Below are positions 14,466 to 23,359 of a stretch of DNA of 64,000 nucleotides, in pieces. Numbering within the stretch: the first letter of the stretch is position 1; the number at the start of each line of letters is the position of its first letter. The notes under the pieces are model-generated. The model saw only the letters and a program-made list of their open reading frames with translations. It did not search any database and was not told the DNA's origin. A program made the translations under genes and the position numbers. This DNA is from a virus, in the IMG/VR virus record IMGVR_UViG_3300031857_000005, positions 186,001 through 250,000 of that record. The stretch is one strand, 5' to 3'.

Positions 14466-17399
14466 ATGATATCAGAAGAAGAAATTAAATCCTTCTTAGA
14501 AGGTGCCGACCCAGAACAATTCATAGTGTCGGTAGAGTATGATTACGCTGCTAATTGCGTTTATAAAATCAAAGAAACACCAGGAAAAGGAAAATCAATA
14601 CATAAAGAATCTTTTAGTTCTTTTGGTTGGGTAGGTGACTTGCGTGGTATGAATTTTTACCAAGGTTCTAAAGAATTACAAAAAGAGGCAATGACTAAAT
14701 ACGGTATTATCATTGAGAAACTAAGGACTGATGGTAATGAAAGATTAGAAAATGGACTAACATTCTTAGTTAAATCAATCAAAGGATATAGAGAACTAAT
14801 TCAATTTTTTAGAGACGGTGGTATAGATCCTTGGGGTGAAAAAACCAAAGATAAAATAATGATTCTACCTCCTGTAGAACAATACCTCATCTCAAAAGAA
14901 AAACGACTATTTAAAGGATTTGAAGAATACAATGATATTACAAGACTTGTATTTGACTTGGAGACGACTGCTTTAGAACCTAAAGACGGTCGTATTTTTA
15001 TGATTGGAATTAAGACAAATAAGGGACACTTAAAAGTAATTGAGTGTAAAGATGCTGACGAAGAAAGACGAGGTATCGTTGAATTTTTCAGAATCATAGA
15101 TGAGATAAAACCTTCAATCATTGGGGGTTACAACTCAGCAAACTTTGACTGGCATTGGATTTTTGAGAGATGTAAAGCTCTTAACATTGACTTAAAGAAA
15201 ATCCCAACCTCATTAAACCACTCAAAACCTATTGCACAAAAAGAGTCAATGTTAAAATTGGCAAATGAAGTTGAGCGATATAACCAAGTACAAATGTGGG
15301 GATACAATGTTATTGATATCATCCATTCAGTTCGTAGAGCTCAAGCAATCAACTCAAGTATTAAAGAGGCGGGACTTAAATATATTACCAAATATATTGA
15401 TGCCGAAGCGAAAGATCGTATTTACATCGATCACACAAAAATTGGTCCGATGTATGCAAACAAGGACGAATATTGGTTAAATACCGAAAACGGTAAATAC
15501 AAGAAGGTTGGTGTTGATCAAAAAATTGATGAGGTATGTTTTAGACGAGGTGACATTTATCTTAAAACCACAGGTGATAACATTGTTGAGAGATATCTTG
15601 ACGATGACTTGGAGGAAACCTTAATTGTTGACGATGAATTCAATCAAGGATCATTCCTACTTGCATCACTACTCCCAACAACATATGAACGAGTATCAAC
15701 AATGGGTACCGCAACATTATGGAAAATGTTAATGTTAGCTTGGTCATATAAACATAAATTGGCGATACCTCAAAAACAAGAAAAAGGAAACTTTGTTGGT
15801 GGTTTATCAAGACTATTAAAAGTTGGGTATTCAAAAGATGTACTGAAACTTGACTACTCATCACTATACCCATCAATTCAGTTGGTTCACGATGTGTTTC
15901 CTGAATGTGATATAACAGGAGCAATGAAAGGATTATTAACTTACTTTAGAAATACTCGTATCAAGTATAAAAATTTGGCATCAGAATTTAAAAGTAAGGA
16001 TAAAAAACTTTCCTTATCTTACGATAGAAAACAATTACCAATTAAAATCTTTATCAACTCATTGTTTGGTGGTTTAAGTGCCCCACAAGTATTCCATTGG
16101 GGTGATATGAACAAGGGGGAACAGATTACCTGTACGGGTAGACAATATCTTAGACAGATGTTAAAATTCTTTAGTAAAAGAGGATATAGTCCTTTGGTGT
16201 GTGATACTGATGGTATGAACTTCTCATTGCCTGAAGGTGGTGTAGAAGATAGAGTATACATTGGTAAAGGATTAAATTGGTTGGTTAAGGAAGGTAAAGA
16301 ATATCGTGGTTATGATGCGGATGTTGCCGAGTTTAATGATTTATTTATGAGAGGTGCGATGGGTCTTGATTGTGACGGTACTTGGGATTCTTGTATTAAC
16401 TTAGCTCGTAAAAATTACGCAACTATGGAACAAAACGGTAAGATTAAACTTACAGGTAATAGTATCAAGTCCAAAAAGATGCCAAAGTATATTGAGAAGT
16501 TCTTGGATAAAGGGATTAAACAATTACTTAAAGGTGAGGGTAAAGAATTTATTGAGTGGTATTACGAATACATTCAAAAGATATTTGATCAAAAGATTCC
16601 TTTGGCGGAAATTGCGTCTAAAGCAAAAGTTAAATTGAGTGTTGATGATTACATTAAACGCAGTAAACAAACTACCAAGGCAGGTTCGTTGATGTCAAGA
16701 CAGGCACATATGGAACTTATTATAAGAGATGGGATTCAGTCAAATCTTGGTGATATGATTTTCTATGTGAATAACGGAACAAAGGCTTCACACGGAGATG
16801 TTCAGAAAGTTAATAAACCAAAGAAAGGGTGGACAGAAGAACAAATAAGTTTGTTCTTTTCGGATAGTTCAAAAAATAATTTAGATTATAAACAGAAAGA
16901 AAAATTTTTAATTAACAACGGTTGGGAAACTTCTTGGTCTGATGATAATTGGGTAAGAAGTGATTCACCGTACAAAGAAGCAAATACTGGTATACCGACA
17001 GATGTTGCATATAAAGTCGCTAGTTCAGATTCTGTTATACAACTTAATTGTTATCGTATTGAACCTTCGGATTTGGAAAACAATCCTGAGATGTTAGGTG
17101 AGTACAATATCCAAAGAGCGATTGCAACATTCAATAAACGAGTGGAACCTTTATTAATTGTTTTTGACGATGAGGTAAGAGATTCACTATTGGTTAAAAA
17201 TCCTGAAGATAGAAATTTCTATACAACAGAACAATGTAAATTGATTAATGGAAAACCATTCAGTCCTGAAGATCAAGATGATGTATATGAAAATCTATTA
17301 AAGATGGAACAAGGTGAGGTTGAATTTTGGAACCGTGTTGGTATCAACCCTGATTATATTTATGAGTTAGCAGATGAGGGATGGGAGGAGTTAATTTAA
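14466..17399 (+). CDS. Family B DNA polymerase
   Basis: A 977-residue replicative polymerase of the T4 gp43 type, somewhat longer than gp43 (898). The 3'-5' exonuclease motifs are present: Exo I DLE at 164-166, Exo II NSANFDW with D228, and Exo III Y377-x3-D381. Polymerase motif A is DYSSLYPSI from D463, motif B RKQLPIKIFINSLFGG from R521, and motif C CDTDG with D580 and D582. All catalytic acidic residues are therefore present, so it should both polymerise and proofread. A thumb-like region follows (TGNSIKSKKMPKYIEKF). It has a sigma70-like promoter. Its stop codon overlaps the end of the convergent gene by 9 bases. Confidence 0.95.
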   Translation: MISEEEIKSFLEGADPEQFIVSVEYDYAANCVYKIKETPGKGKSIHKESFSSFGWVGDLRGMNFYQGSKELQKEAMTKYGIIIEKLRTDGNERLENGLTFLVKSIKGYRELIQFFRDGGIDPWGEKTKDKIMILPPVEQYLISKEKRLFKGFEEYNDITRLVFDLETTALEPKDGRIFMIGIKTNKGHLKVIECKDADEERRGIVEFFRIIDEIKPSIIGGYNSANFDWHWIFERCKALNIDLKKIPTSLNHSKPIAQKESMLKLANEVERYNQVQMWGYNVIDIIHSVRRAQAINSSIKEAGLKYITKYIDAEAKDRIYIDHTKIGPMYANKDEYWLNTENGKYKKVGVDQKIDEVCFRRGDIYLKTTGDNIVERYLDDDLEETLIVDDEFNQGSFLLASLLPTTYERVSTMGTATLWKMLMLAWSYKHKLAIPQKQEKGNFVGGLSRLLKVGYSKDVLKLDYSSLYPSIQLVHDVFPECDITGAMKGLLTYFRNTRIKYKNLASEFKSKDKKLSLSYDRKQLPIKIFINSLFGGLSAPQVFHWGDMNKGEQITCTGRQYLRQMLKFFSKRGYSPLVCDTDGMNFSLPEGGVEDRVYIGKGLNWLVKEGKEYRGYDADVAEFNDLFMRGAMGLDCDGTWDSCINLARKNYATMEQNGKIKLTGNSIKSKKMPKYIEKFLDKGIKQLLKGEGKEFIEWYYEYIQKIFDQKIPLAEIASKAKVKLSVDDYIKRSKQTTKAGSLMSRQAHMELIIRDGIQSNLGDMIFYVNNGTKASHGDVQKVNKPKKGWTEEQISLFFSDSSKNNLDYKQKEKFLINNGWETSWSDDNWVRSDSPYKEANTGIPTDVAYKVASSDSVIQLNCYRIEPSDLENNPEMLGEYNIQRAIATFNKRVEPLLIVFDDEVRDSLLVKNPEDRNFYTTEQCKLINGKPFSPEDQDDVYENLLKMEQGEVEFWNRVGINPDYIYELADEGWEELI

Positions 17400-17750
17400 C
17401 TTCAACCCATCACTGCTGATAATGTACCAATTTCCCTCAACAAAACTTAAATGAACACAAGCACCTTTTTCAAGTAAAAGTTCATCCCATTCTTCATCAA
17501 TTAAACCAATATCAGGTTTAATTAAAACGGTAGTCAAAGATTTTATGGTTACCGTTTTATTTTTTTCTGAACTTAAAGTAACTTCTGAACTTTCAATATC
17601 TTTAACAATAACTAAAATTTCTTCATCAACTTGATGTGTCTCTGTTGTTACAATTTTGTCCTCAACAATTTTAGCTGGTGTAGGCGGAATGTGTGTTCTG
17701 TATCTAACCACATTTTTTCTCGGTGAAATATTTTCAATTTTAAAACTCAT
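17391..17750 (-). CDS. Hypothetical protein, 119 aa
   Basis: A 119-residue protein, beta-rich and acidic, starting MSFKIENISPRKNVVRYRTH. No catalytic motif or membrane segment is visible. The end (GNWYIISSDGLKLN) and repeated Glu/Lys/Val strands suggest a small structural beta domain. Its start overlaps the end of the upstream 376-residue gene by 4 bases (ATGA), so the two are translationally coupled and probably act together. It converges with the polymerase gene. Function unknown; a virion (neck) role is inferred from its partner. Confidence 0.55.
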   Translation of the reverse strand: MSFKIENISPRKNVVRYRTHIPPTPAKIVEDKIVTTETHQVDEEILVIVKDIESSEVTLSSEKNKTVTIKSLTTVLIKPDIGLIDEEWDELLLEKGACVHLSFVEGNWYIISSDGLKLN

Positions 17751-18877
17751 ATAACATAAATTTGTCTAGGCATTGCCCTGAACTTTAAAGATTTGTTAAG
17801 ATTCTCCGCAAGTAAAGCCTCTCGTTCTAAAACTTTATCAGGTCTTAATCTTGTTAACTTACCTTCAGCCCCTGTTAATTCTTCTATTAGTTTAGTTTTT
17901 TCGTCTTTACCTTCAGTTGCTAATGACTGATAATCCATTGTAAGTTCTGAATCCGGTGTTTTGATATTACCACTAAATTTACCTCTAACTTTTGATAGAG
18001 TTTCTTTACAACTTGCGATAAACCAATTTCTAACCCAAACTTGTGCGGGATGATTTAAATCAACCCAAGAAAGTTTATCAATCGGAACATCAGATGGTAA
18101 TTTAATAATATCAGGATTATCTTTTAAACATTTGTCTCTACCTCCTTCAGTAGTATCATAGTACCAATACCATACTTTTCCTTTAGTCATTGTTCCATTA
18201 CCAAAATCAAACTTACCACCAGGAGTGTTCATTAAATGTATAGCTTTTTTACCACCTGGTAATGCGGTAATTCTATATGTTAAATCACCAGCAATAATTC
18301 TTCTTTGAATGTTTATTTCTTGCATTCTCAATAACATATCAAAAGCCGGCATCATAAAATATGAACCTGCCATATTACCACCCATTTGTGCGAGACCTCC
18401 ACCTCCACCAAGACCTCCACCATATCCTAATGAACCAAATGACCATGGATCAAACATTGTGTTGTTTAGTGTTGCAGGAGTAAACCATAGTAGTTCATTA
18501 ATTTCTCTTCCTTCAGGTATTTCGTATATTTGTTGGTTTTTGACTAATTGGATGTAATCCTTTTTAAGTTCCCACTCTCCACCCGCTTGTAACCCAACGA
18601 TTTTAGAATATGCGTATGTGTATCTTGTTTCGTAATCTAAACTTTTTGTTACAAAGGCTCTTGATAACGATTGAGTTTCAAGATTCAAATTCCATAAACT
18701 TGTCCATTGAGATTCAATCAACCAATCATTAACTTTTTGAGAATACTCATCTATTGAGAATTCAAGAAGGGTATCCATTTGTTCGTCCTCTAATTCAACA
18801 CTCCTTAACGGTGCTCCGAGTATGTGTCTAATTTTAGTGTATAATTCACTTCTTTGTGGTTCTGGTATAATTCCCAT
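17747..18877 (-). CDS. Structural-type protein, possible neck/head-completion protein
   Basis: A 376-residue protein. The helical N-terminus (LYTKIRHILGAPLRSVELED, then LEFSIDEYSQKVNDWLI) resembles the helical start of phage head-tail connector or neck proteins. The middle has a Gly-rich loop (GYGGGLGGGGGLAQMGGNMA) and aromatic strands (KVWYWYYDTTEGG). A helical DLNHPAQVWVRNWFIASCKETL segment follows, and the chain ends AMPRQIYVI. It has an upstream TATTTATA element on the minus strand, typical of structural genes here. A gp13/gp14-like neck role is a guess from architecture and the absence of another neck candidate; confidence in protein-coding status is high. Confidence 0.55.
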   Translation of the reverse strand: MGIIPEPQRSELYTKIRHILGAPLRSVELEDEQMDTLLEFSIDEYSQKVNDWLIESQWTSLWNLNLETQSLSRAFVTKSLDYETRYTYAYSKIVGLQAGGEWELKKDYIQLVKNQQIYEIPEGREINELLWFTPATLNNTMFDPWSFGSLGYGGGLGGGGGLAQMGGNMAGSYFMMPAFDMLLRMQEINIQRRIIAGDLTYRITALPGGKKAIHLMNTPGGKFDFGNGTMTKGKVWYWYYDTTEGGRDKCLKDNPDIIKLPSDVPIDKLSWVDLNHPAQVWVRNWFIASCKETLSKVRGKFSGNIKTPDSELTMDYQSLATEGKDEKTKLIEELTGAEGKLTRLRPDKVLEREALLAENLNKSLKFRAMPRQIYVI

Positions 18878-18891
18878 AGTAATAGTTTTAT

Positions 18892-18899
18892 TATAAATA
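18892..18899 (-). promoter_or_regulatory. TATTTATA late-promoter-like element (minus strand)
   Basis: Plus-strand TATAAATA at 18892-18899 reads TATTTATA on the minus strand, 14 bases before the ATG of the gene starting at 18877. It shows that the element keeps the same orientation relative to its gene on both strands. Confidence 0.5.
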
Positions 18900-18900
18900 T

Positions 18901-19992
18901 TTATTTCTTCATTCTTAATTCGTATAACTCATTGACGAATTCCCAATTAACACAATTCCAAAAGTTTTTAATGTACTGATCCCTCTTGTTTCTGTATCTC
19001 AAATAATAAGCATGTTCCCAAACATCAAGTCCAAGAAGTGGATAACCACCACCCTCAACAACATTCATTAATGGATTGTCTTGATTTGGGGTTGACATAA
19101 TTTTTAATCTACCTGTTTTAGTTAATACTAACCAAGCCCACCCTGAACCAAATCTATCTAATGCGGTTTTATTAAATTCTTCTTTAAATTTGTTAAATGA
19201 ACCGTATTGTTTTTTTATTTTCTCAAAAACAATACCTTTAGGTGTTTGTTTTGTTGGGGATAACATTTTCCAAAATAATGCATGGTTGAAAGCTCCTCCA
19301 GCATTGTTTCTAACTTTAGTATCAAATTTACTAATGGATTTAACAATGTCCTCAAGTTCCATATCACCTTTTCTACTTGATAAAGCGTCGTTTAATTTTT
19401 TTACATATCCTTTGTAGTGTTTGTTATAATGAATATCCATTGTCTCAGGATCTACAAATTTTTTAATTGCTGAATATGAATAAGGTAATTTCTCAATACC
19501 TATTTTTTTCATTTCAGTTAAAAACTGTTTTTGGATGTTTTCTTTTTCTTTAAGGACTATCTGTTCTGATATGATATCTAATTTATTGGATATTGATTTA
19601 AACCCCTCAAATATTGTTTTTTCATAATTTGGATAGTCTTTCTCAAACATTTTAACAATTTGACCCGCAAACGCATTTGCTTCATCTTCATTTTTCCCAC
19701 CAATGTCCGGACCTTTATCTCTATCTAAAACTCCGTGTTGATATTCGTGAACCCATTCGTGAGCAAGAGTTCTCATAATATCTCTATTTAATCTATTTTT
19801 TGCGAGTATCTTTAATATATGTTTGTTAGTCCTACTACCAGTACTCATTTTACCATATCTTTCACCCGTAAAAACTATTTCTATATCATCAACCAACGGC
19901 AATTTTTTACTTAAGAATTTTATAAAATCCTCAAATAATTTGTAATCTTTTTTTGGGATATCCGATTTAAGATATTTTATTGAAACTTTCAT
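18901..19992 (-). CDS. Zinc metallopeptidase-like domain fused to Mn/Fe superoxide dismutase
   Basis: A 363-residue fusion. Residues 1-120 carry LAHEWVHEYQHG (HExxH at 78-82) followed by EDEANAFAGQIV, a HExxH plus ExxANxFA layout reminiscent of M78/ImmA-IrrE-like metallopeptidases. After a helical linker (about 125-165), residues 170-361 are a complete Fe/Mn superoxide dismutase. Its metal ligands are H188, H237, D323 and H327. The NNAGG-x2-NH and STPNQDNPLM segments resemble the Mn type. The enzyme would convert superoxide to peroxide; the peptidase target is unknown. I chose the ATG at 19992 (MKVSIKYLKS) over a TTG six bases upstream. It lies in a minus-strand block with helicase and neck-type genes. 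Confidence 0.85.
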   Translation of the reverse strand: MKVSIKYLKSDIPKKDYKLFEDFIKFLSKKLPLVDDIEIVFTGERYGKMSTGSRTNKHILKILAKNRLNRDIMRTLAHEWVHEYQHGVLDRDKGPDIGGKNEDEANAFAGQIVKMFEKDYPNYEKTIFEGFKSISNKLDIISEQIVLKEKENIQKQFLTEMKKIGIEKLPYSYSAIKKFVDPETMDIHYNKHYKGYVKKLNDALSSRKGDMELEDIVKSISKFDTKVRNNAGGAFNHALFWKMLSPTKQTPKGIVFEKIKKQYGSFNKFKEEFNKTALDRFGSGWAWLVLTKTGRLKIMSTPNQDNPLMNVVEGGGYPLLGLDVWEHAYYLRYRNKRDQYIKNFWNCVNWEFVNELYELRMKK

Positions 19993-19996
19993 TAAC

Positions 19997-20004
19997 AATA
20001 AATA
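19997..20004 (-). promoter_or_regulatory. TATTTATT element abutting the SOD fusion start
   Basis: Reads TATTTATT on the minus strand and ends 4 bases before the ATG at 19992. This close spacing also occurs at 28310 and 55202. If it is a -10 element, the message would be nearly leaderless. Confidence 0.35.
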
Positions 20005-20020
20005 TCTTCAAATGAAAGTT

Positions 20021-21784
20021 TTATCTTCTCTTGTTAATTGAATTGAGTATTTCCTCTACAACATCTCCACCATTTTCAAGTAAGTCATCACCCATCACGG
20101 TATTTATGATTTGTTTTTTTCTAGTAAGAATATCATATATTGCGCCCTCAATTGAGTTATCAAATAATGGGTAATAAACAAGAACATTATTTTTTTGTCC
20201 GTAACGATACGCTCTATCCTCAGCCTGTGCGTGTTCCGCAGGGACAAATGATAAGTCATTCATTATTACCACTTCTGCCGATGTTAATGTTAAACCAACA
20301 CCTGCCGCTTTAAGGTTACCTACAAATACTTTAATTTTTTCATTATCTTGAAACTGATCTACGGCATATTGTCTTTGAGGTTTAGTACAACTACCATCCA
20401 AGTAAACAGACTGTTTCCCAAAATGATTATGTATCATTTGTAATGTATCCGTAAAATTTGTGAATATGATAACCTTTTTACCTTGTTCAATTATGTTCTC
20501 AACAAATTCAATTGTGTGTTTGATTTTTTCGTTTGCAATAATTTTTCTAACTTTCATCAATTTACTAAACTGAATAGTCAAAGATGATGATTCGTCAGAT
20601 TTGTTTTCATACCAATCATAATATTCTCCCATCATTTCTTCGTAGTCTTTAGAAACTAATCTTAGATATATTGGTGAAATAATTTTATCTGGTAAATCAA
20701 GGACATCTTCTTTCAATCGTCTTAACATCTGTTTTGAAGTCCTGTCTCTTAATTCCTCAAGATTTGATGCTCCTTGTACATTCCATACTTTTCTTTTCCC
20801 TGCCATGAATTGATATCCCTGACAGTATCGGATAGCATAAGCCATCCAATTCTGTGCTACGGGACTTTCGATGATACTCAAAAGATTATAGTAATTCATG
20901 GGACGAGATGTCATTGGTGTTCCTGTCAACAACCACACTCGTTTAATATCTTTAACGAATGAATTAATAATTTTAGTTCGTTGAGCTTGTGGATTTGATA
21001 TCATATGTGCCTCATCCAAAATAACCAAGTCAAAATTTGAATTATGTATGATTGAATTGTCTTTATTTTTTGTATCGTAGAAATTTTTAAGAATGTCGTA
21101 ATTAACAATCGTAAAGTCTTCTTCTGTAGAGAATTTTTTACCTTCACTAATATAAACACTACGATCAGTATAATTTTCAATCTCTCGTTGCCAATTTATT
21201 TTTAATGATGCGGGACATACAATTAAAATTCTTTTTGCACCTGTTTCTAAAGCGGCAATTATTGTGGAAGTTGTTTTACCAAGTCCCATATCATCCGCAA
21301 GAATAAATCTTTTAGAACCAACTAATTTCTCAATCGCTTCTTTTTGGTGGGTAAGTGGTGGTCTATGTTCGTATTTAGAATAATCAATATCAACTTTCTC
21401 TATTGTGTGGGTTTTAATTAATGCGGATTTAGGAACCCAAAATTCAGTTAAATCATCCTTCTCAAAAAATTTACCCCAAATATGATATGACTTTTCTTTT
21501 TCCACTAAAAGTTTCTCAACATAAACAGTTTCAGGAACTTCTAATAGATATTTTTCTTCAGCAAATTTCTTTGCGAAGTATGAATCCAAGTCAACCCATT
21601 TACGAGCAACTTTTGGTTTTACATCATGATAAGTATTTATATAATCTGATTGTGATCTAGTAGGAAAGAATTTTTTACTCTTTTCTTTTTTAGTTTTTAA
21701 AGATAAAATATAGTTATTCGCACCTGAATATACCTCAAGTACTTCTAATGCTTTTTGCTCTATCGTTTTCGTTAGAATATCCAA
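20021..21784 (-). CDS. SNF2-family DNA helicase/translocase
   Basis: A 587-residue SF2 helicase of the SNF2 type, similar in layout to SMARCAL1-like annealing helicases. Motifs in order are I (ADDMGLGKTTS), Ia (ILIVCPASLKINWQREI), II (LVILDEAHMI), III (WLLTGTPMTSRPMNYY), IV (VIIFTNFTDTLQMI), V (GVGLTLTSAEVVI) and VI (AEDRAYRYGQ). It likely remodels replication or recombination intermediates, as UvsW does in T4. The start is a TTG (21784), because no in-frame ATG occurs before motif I that would keep the N-terminal region. A sigma70-like promoter lies upstream on the minus strand. Confidence 0.88.
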   Translation of the reverse strand: MDILTKTIEQKALEVLEVYSGANNYILSLKTKKEKSKKFFPTRSQSDYINTYHDVKPKVARKWVDLDSYFAKKFAEEKYLLEVPETVYVEKLLVEKEKSYHIWGKFFEKDDLTEFWVPKSALIKTHTIEKVDIDYSKYEHRPPLTHQKEAIEKLVGSKRFILADDMGLGKTTSTIIAALETGAKRILIVCPASLKINWQREIENYTDRSVYISEGKKFSTEEDFTIVNYDILKNFYDTKNKDNSIIHNSNFDLVILDEAHMISNPQAQRTKIINSFVKDIKRVWLLTGTPMTSRPMNYYNLLSIIESPVAQNWMAYAIRYCQGYQFMAGKRKVWNVQGASNLEELRDRTSKQMLRRLKEDVLDLPDKIISPIYLRLVSKDYEEMMGEYYDWYENKSDESSSLTIQFSKLMKVRKIIANEKIKHTIEFVENIIEQGKKVIIFTNFTDTLQMIHNHFGKQSVYLDGSCTKPQRQYAVDQFQDNEKIKVFVGNLKAAGVGLTLTSAEVVIMNDLSFVPAEHAQAEDRAYRYGQKNNVLVYYPLFDNSIEGAIYDILTRKKQIINTVMGDDLLENGGDVVEEILNSINKRR

Positions 21785-21802
21785 ACTAATTAGTTTTTTA
21801 TA

Positions 21803-21831
21803 ATAATAATCAATATTTAGATATTTATCAA
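21803..21831 (-). promoter_or_regulatory. Sigma70-like promoter for SNF2 helicase (minus strand)
   Basis: On the minus strand, TTGATA (21831-21826), a 17-base spacer and TATTAT (21808-21803), about 20 bases before the TTG start. It overlaps the TATTTATC element that serves the divergent plus-strand gene at 21845, so early and late promoters may compete in this 60-base divergent region. Confidence 0.5.
21822..21829 (+). promoter_or_regulatory. TATTTATC late-promoter-like variant
   Basis: TATTTATC 15 bases before the ATG at 21845. It differs from the common octamer only in the last base and overlaps the -35 box of the minus-strand helicase promoter. Confidence 0.4.
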
Positions 21832-21844
21832 TAAAACTGTTTTT

Positions 21845-22357
21845 ATGTCAAATAAAGTACCTATTACAAGACTGGGTAAGTTTTTCGGAGAAAATGATTT
21901 TAACCTTGATATCTCAATGGGAGAAGAATGGTTAGTCGGGGATATGAACTTTACTTGTGTTCTTTATCGTATTGATAGATATAAAACAAAAACTGATGAT
22001 GTTTATGGTGAGACTGTTGAGGACGGAATTAAATTCTTACCTCCTGTTGAGTTCAATGCGTTTGTACAAGTATCGGCACCTGAAAATAAAATGATGGGAA
22101 CTACAAGAATTGATCAGATGGAACCTGGTAATATTAGAGTGTCTGTTTATCAAAAAACATTAGATGATTTGGAAATTGATATAAATTTTGGTGATTATAT
22201 AGGTTACTATGAAAGTGAAACTTTGGTTAGATATTATACGGTTAATAACGATGGTCGTGTAGTTTCTGATAATAAACATACATACGGTGGGTATAAACCT
22301 TTTTATCGTACAATATCGGCATCTCCTGTTGGACCTAATGAATTTAGAGGATTATGA
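21845..22357 (+). CDS. Hypothetical virion protein, 170 aa
   Basis: A 170-residue beta-rich protein starting MSNKVPITRLGKFFGENDFN. It has several strands rich in aromatic residues (FTCVLYRIDRYKTK, GDYIGYYESETLVRYYTVN) and ends PVGPNEFRGL. No enzyme motif is visible. It opens the plus-strand cluster that leads to the tail sheath and overlaps the next gene by 4 bases. A head-completion or tail-completion role would fit T4 gene order, where neck genes precede sheath and tube, but I do not recognise the family. Confidence 0.55.
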   Translation: MSNKVPITRLGKFFGENDFNLDISMGEEWLVGDMNFTCVLYRIDRYKTKTDDVYGETVEDGIKFLPPVEFNAFVQVSAPENKMMGTTRIDQMEPGNIRVSVYQKTLDDLEIDINFGDYIGYYESETLVRYYTVNNDGRVVSDNKHTYGGYKPFYRTISASPVGPNEFRGL

Positions 22358-23358
22358 GAAAAATGAAAATAATGTTGTCTGAGTCACAATATTTTAAAGT
22401 GATGAGGTTAGTGAATGAAGAAGAAGAAATTGATATCATTGATGAACCAACAAAATATACTTATTTGAGTGTGAATCCTTGGCAGAAAGGAACTACCAAA
22501 AAATATTTTTTTAATAAGGTAAGATCAGTACCTGATAAATCACCAATACCAGGAAAAATTAAATTGGTTGGTAACCGTGGGGAGTTTATTTTCAATAAAA
22601 GTGATTTAAGATTTAATGTTGAAAAAGAAACCATAAGTGTTGATCAATGGTTATTAGATAAAGATTTTAATTTGGGGGAAGGCGCTAATGAACCTCAAAA
22701 TATGGGAATTACTCCGAATAATATTAGAAAGGCATTGAGTTTGGCGTTTCCTAATAATTGGATGTCTGAGGATGATATATATAGTGCGGGTTTAAGAGGT
22801 GTTTACACTATTGGTGATAAAATTAATGATCAAACAGAAGATTGGTCTATTATGAATTATTTTGATACCAAGCCCGAAATTCATGATTTGATATTTTTAA
22901 GATATAAAGAACAAGACAGTAATGAAGATATTATTGATTGGATGATAAATTTATTTAAAAATGATGATGCATTCACACAACTTTTAGTTGATAGACAATG
23001 GCAGTCAATTGAAAATGGGTTAAAATTAGAGAGGGATTCCGTTAAATACCTTTTAACCAAACTTAAAAGTGCTTCTATTACTTTTTATCCTCACGGTTCT
23101 AAAATGGATAGATGGTACGGTATTGATGTAACAATTAACGGGATTAATTGTCAAGTTAAACCATTAACATCATATTTTGAAAAAGATGGAGTTTATACCG
23201 TTTATACTTACGGTATGAGAGATTATTCATCTAAAAAAATGGTAAATAAAATAATTTTTGCAAATAATAAAGAAATACTAATATTTGATAATAAAAATTA
23301 TTCTGTTAACTCAAGATCAAAAGCAACTTTTAATGAACAACCAAAAATAGTAAAATAA
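22354..23358 (+). CDS. Possible packaged nuclease (PD-(D/E)XK-like C-terminus), 334 aa
   Basis: A 334-residue protein of unknown family. The N-terminus (MKIMLSESQYFKVMRLVNEE) is an amphipathic helix ending in Val-Asn-Glu, like T4-type capsid-targeting peptides that end at [LIV]-x-E. The middle is helical. The C-terminal part has E(RD)SVKYLLTKLKSA followed by WYGIDVTINGINCQVKPL. That gives an Asp then a Gln-x-Lys spaced as in PD-(D/E)XK nucleases that carry Gln in place of Glu. I infer a possible nuclease packaged with the DNA, at low confidence. It overlaps the upstream gene by 4 bases and is 1 base from the next. Confidence 0.45.
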   Translation: MRKMKIMLSESQYFKVMRLVNEEEEIDIIDEPTKYTYLSVNPWQKGTTKKYFFNKVRSVPDKSPIPGKIKLVGNRGEFIFNKSDLRFNVEKETISVDQWLLDKDFNLGEGANEPQNMGITPNNIRKALSLAFPNNWMSEDDIYSAGLRGVYTIGDKINDQTEDWSIMNYFDTKPEIHDLIFLRYKEQDSNEDIIDWMINLFKNDDAFTQLLVDRQWQSIENGLKLERDSVKYLLTKLKSASITFYPHGSKMDRWYGIDVTINGINCQVKPLTSYFEKDGVYTVYTYGMRDYSSKKMVNKIIFANNKEILIFDNKNYSVNSRSKATFNEQPKIVK

Positions 23359-23359
23359 A

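Noticed and set aside
18309-18557. Plus-strand 82-residue Pro-rich frame
   Set aside because: It mirrors the Gly-rich loop of the minus-strand gene at 17747-18877.
19993-19998. TTG start extending the SOD fusion by two residues
   Set aside because: The ATG at 19992 gives a natural start, and two extra residues add no homology.
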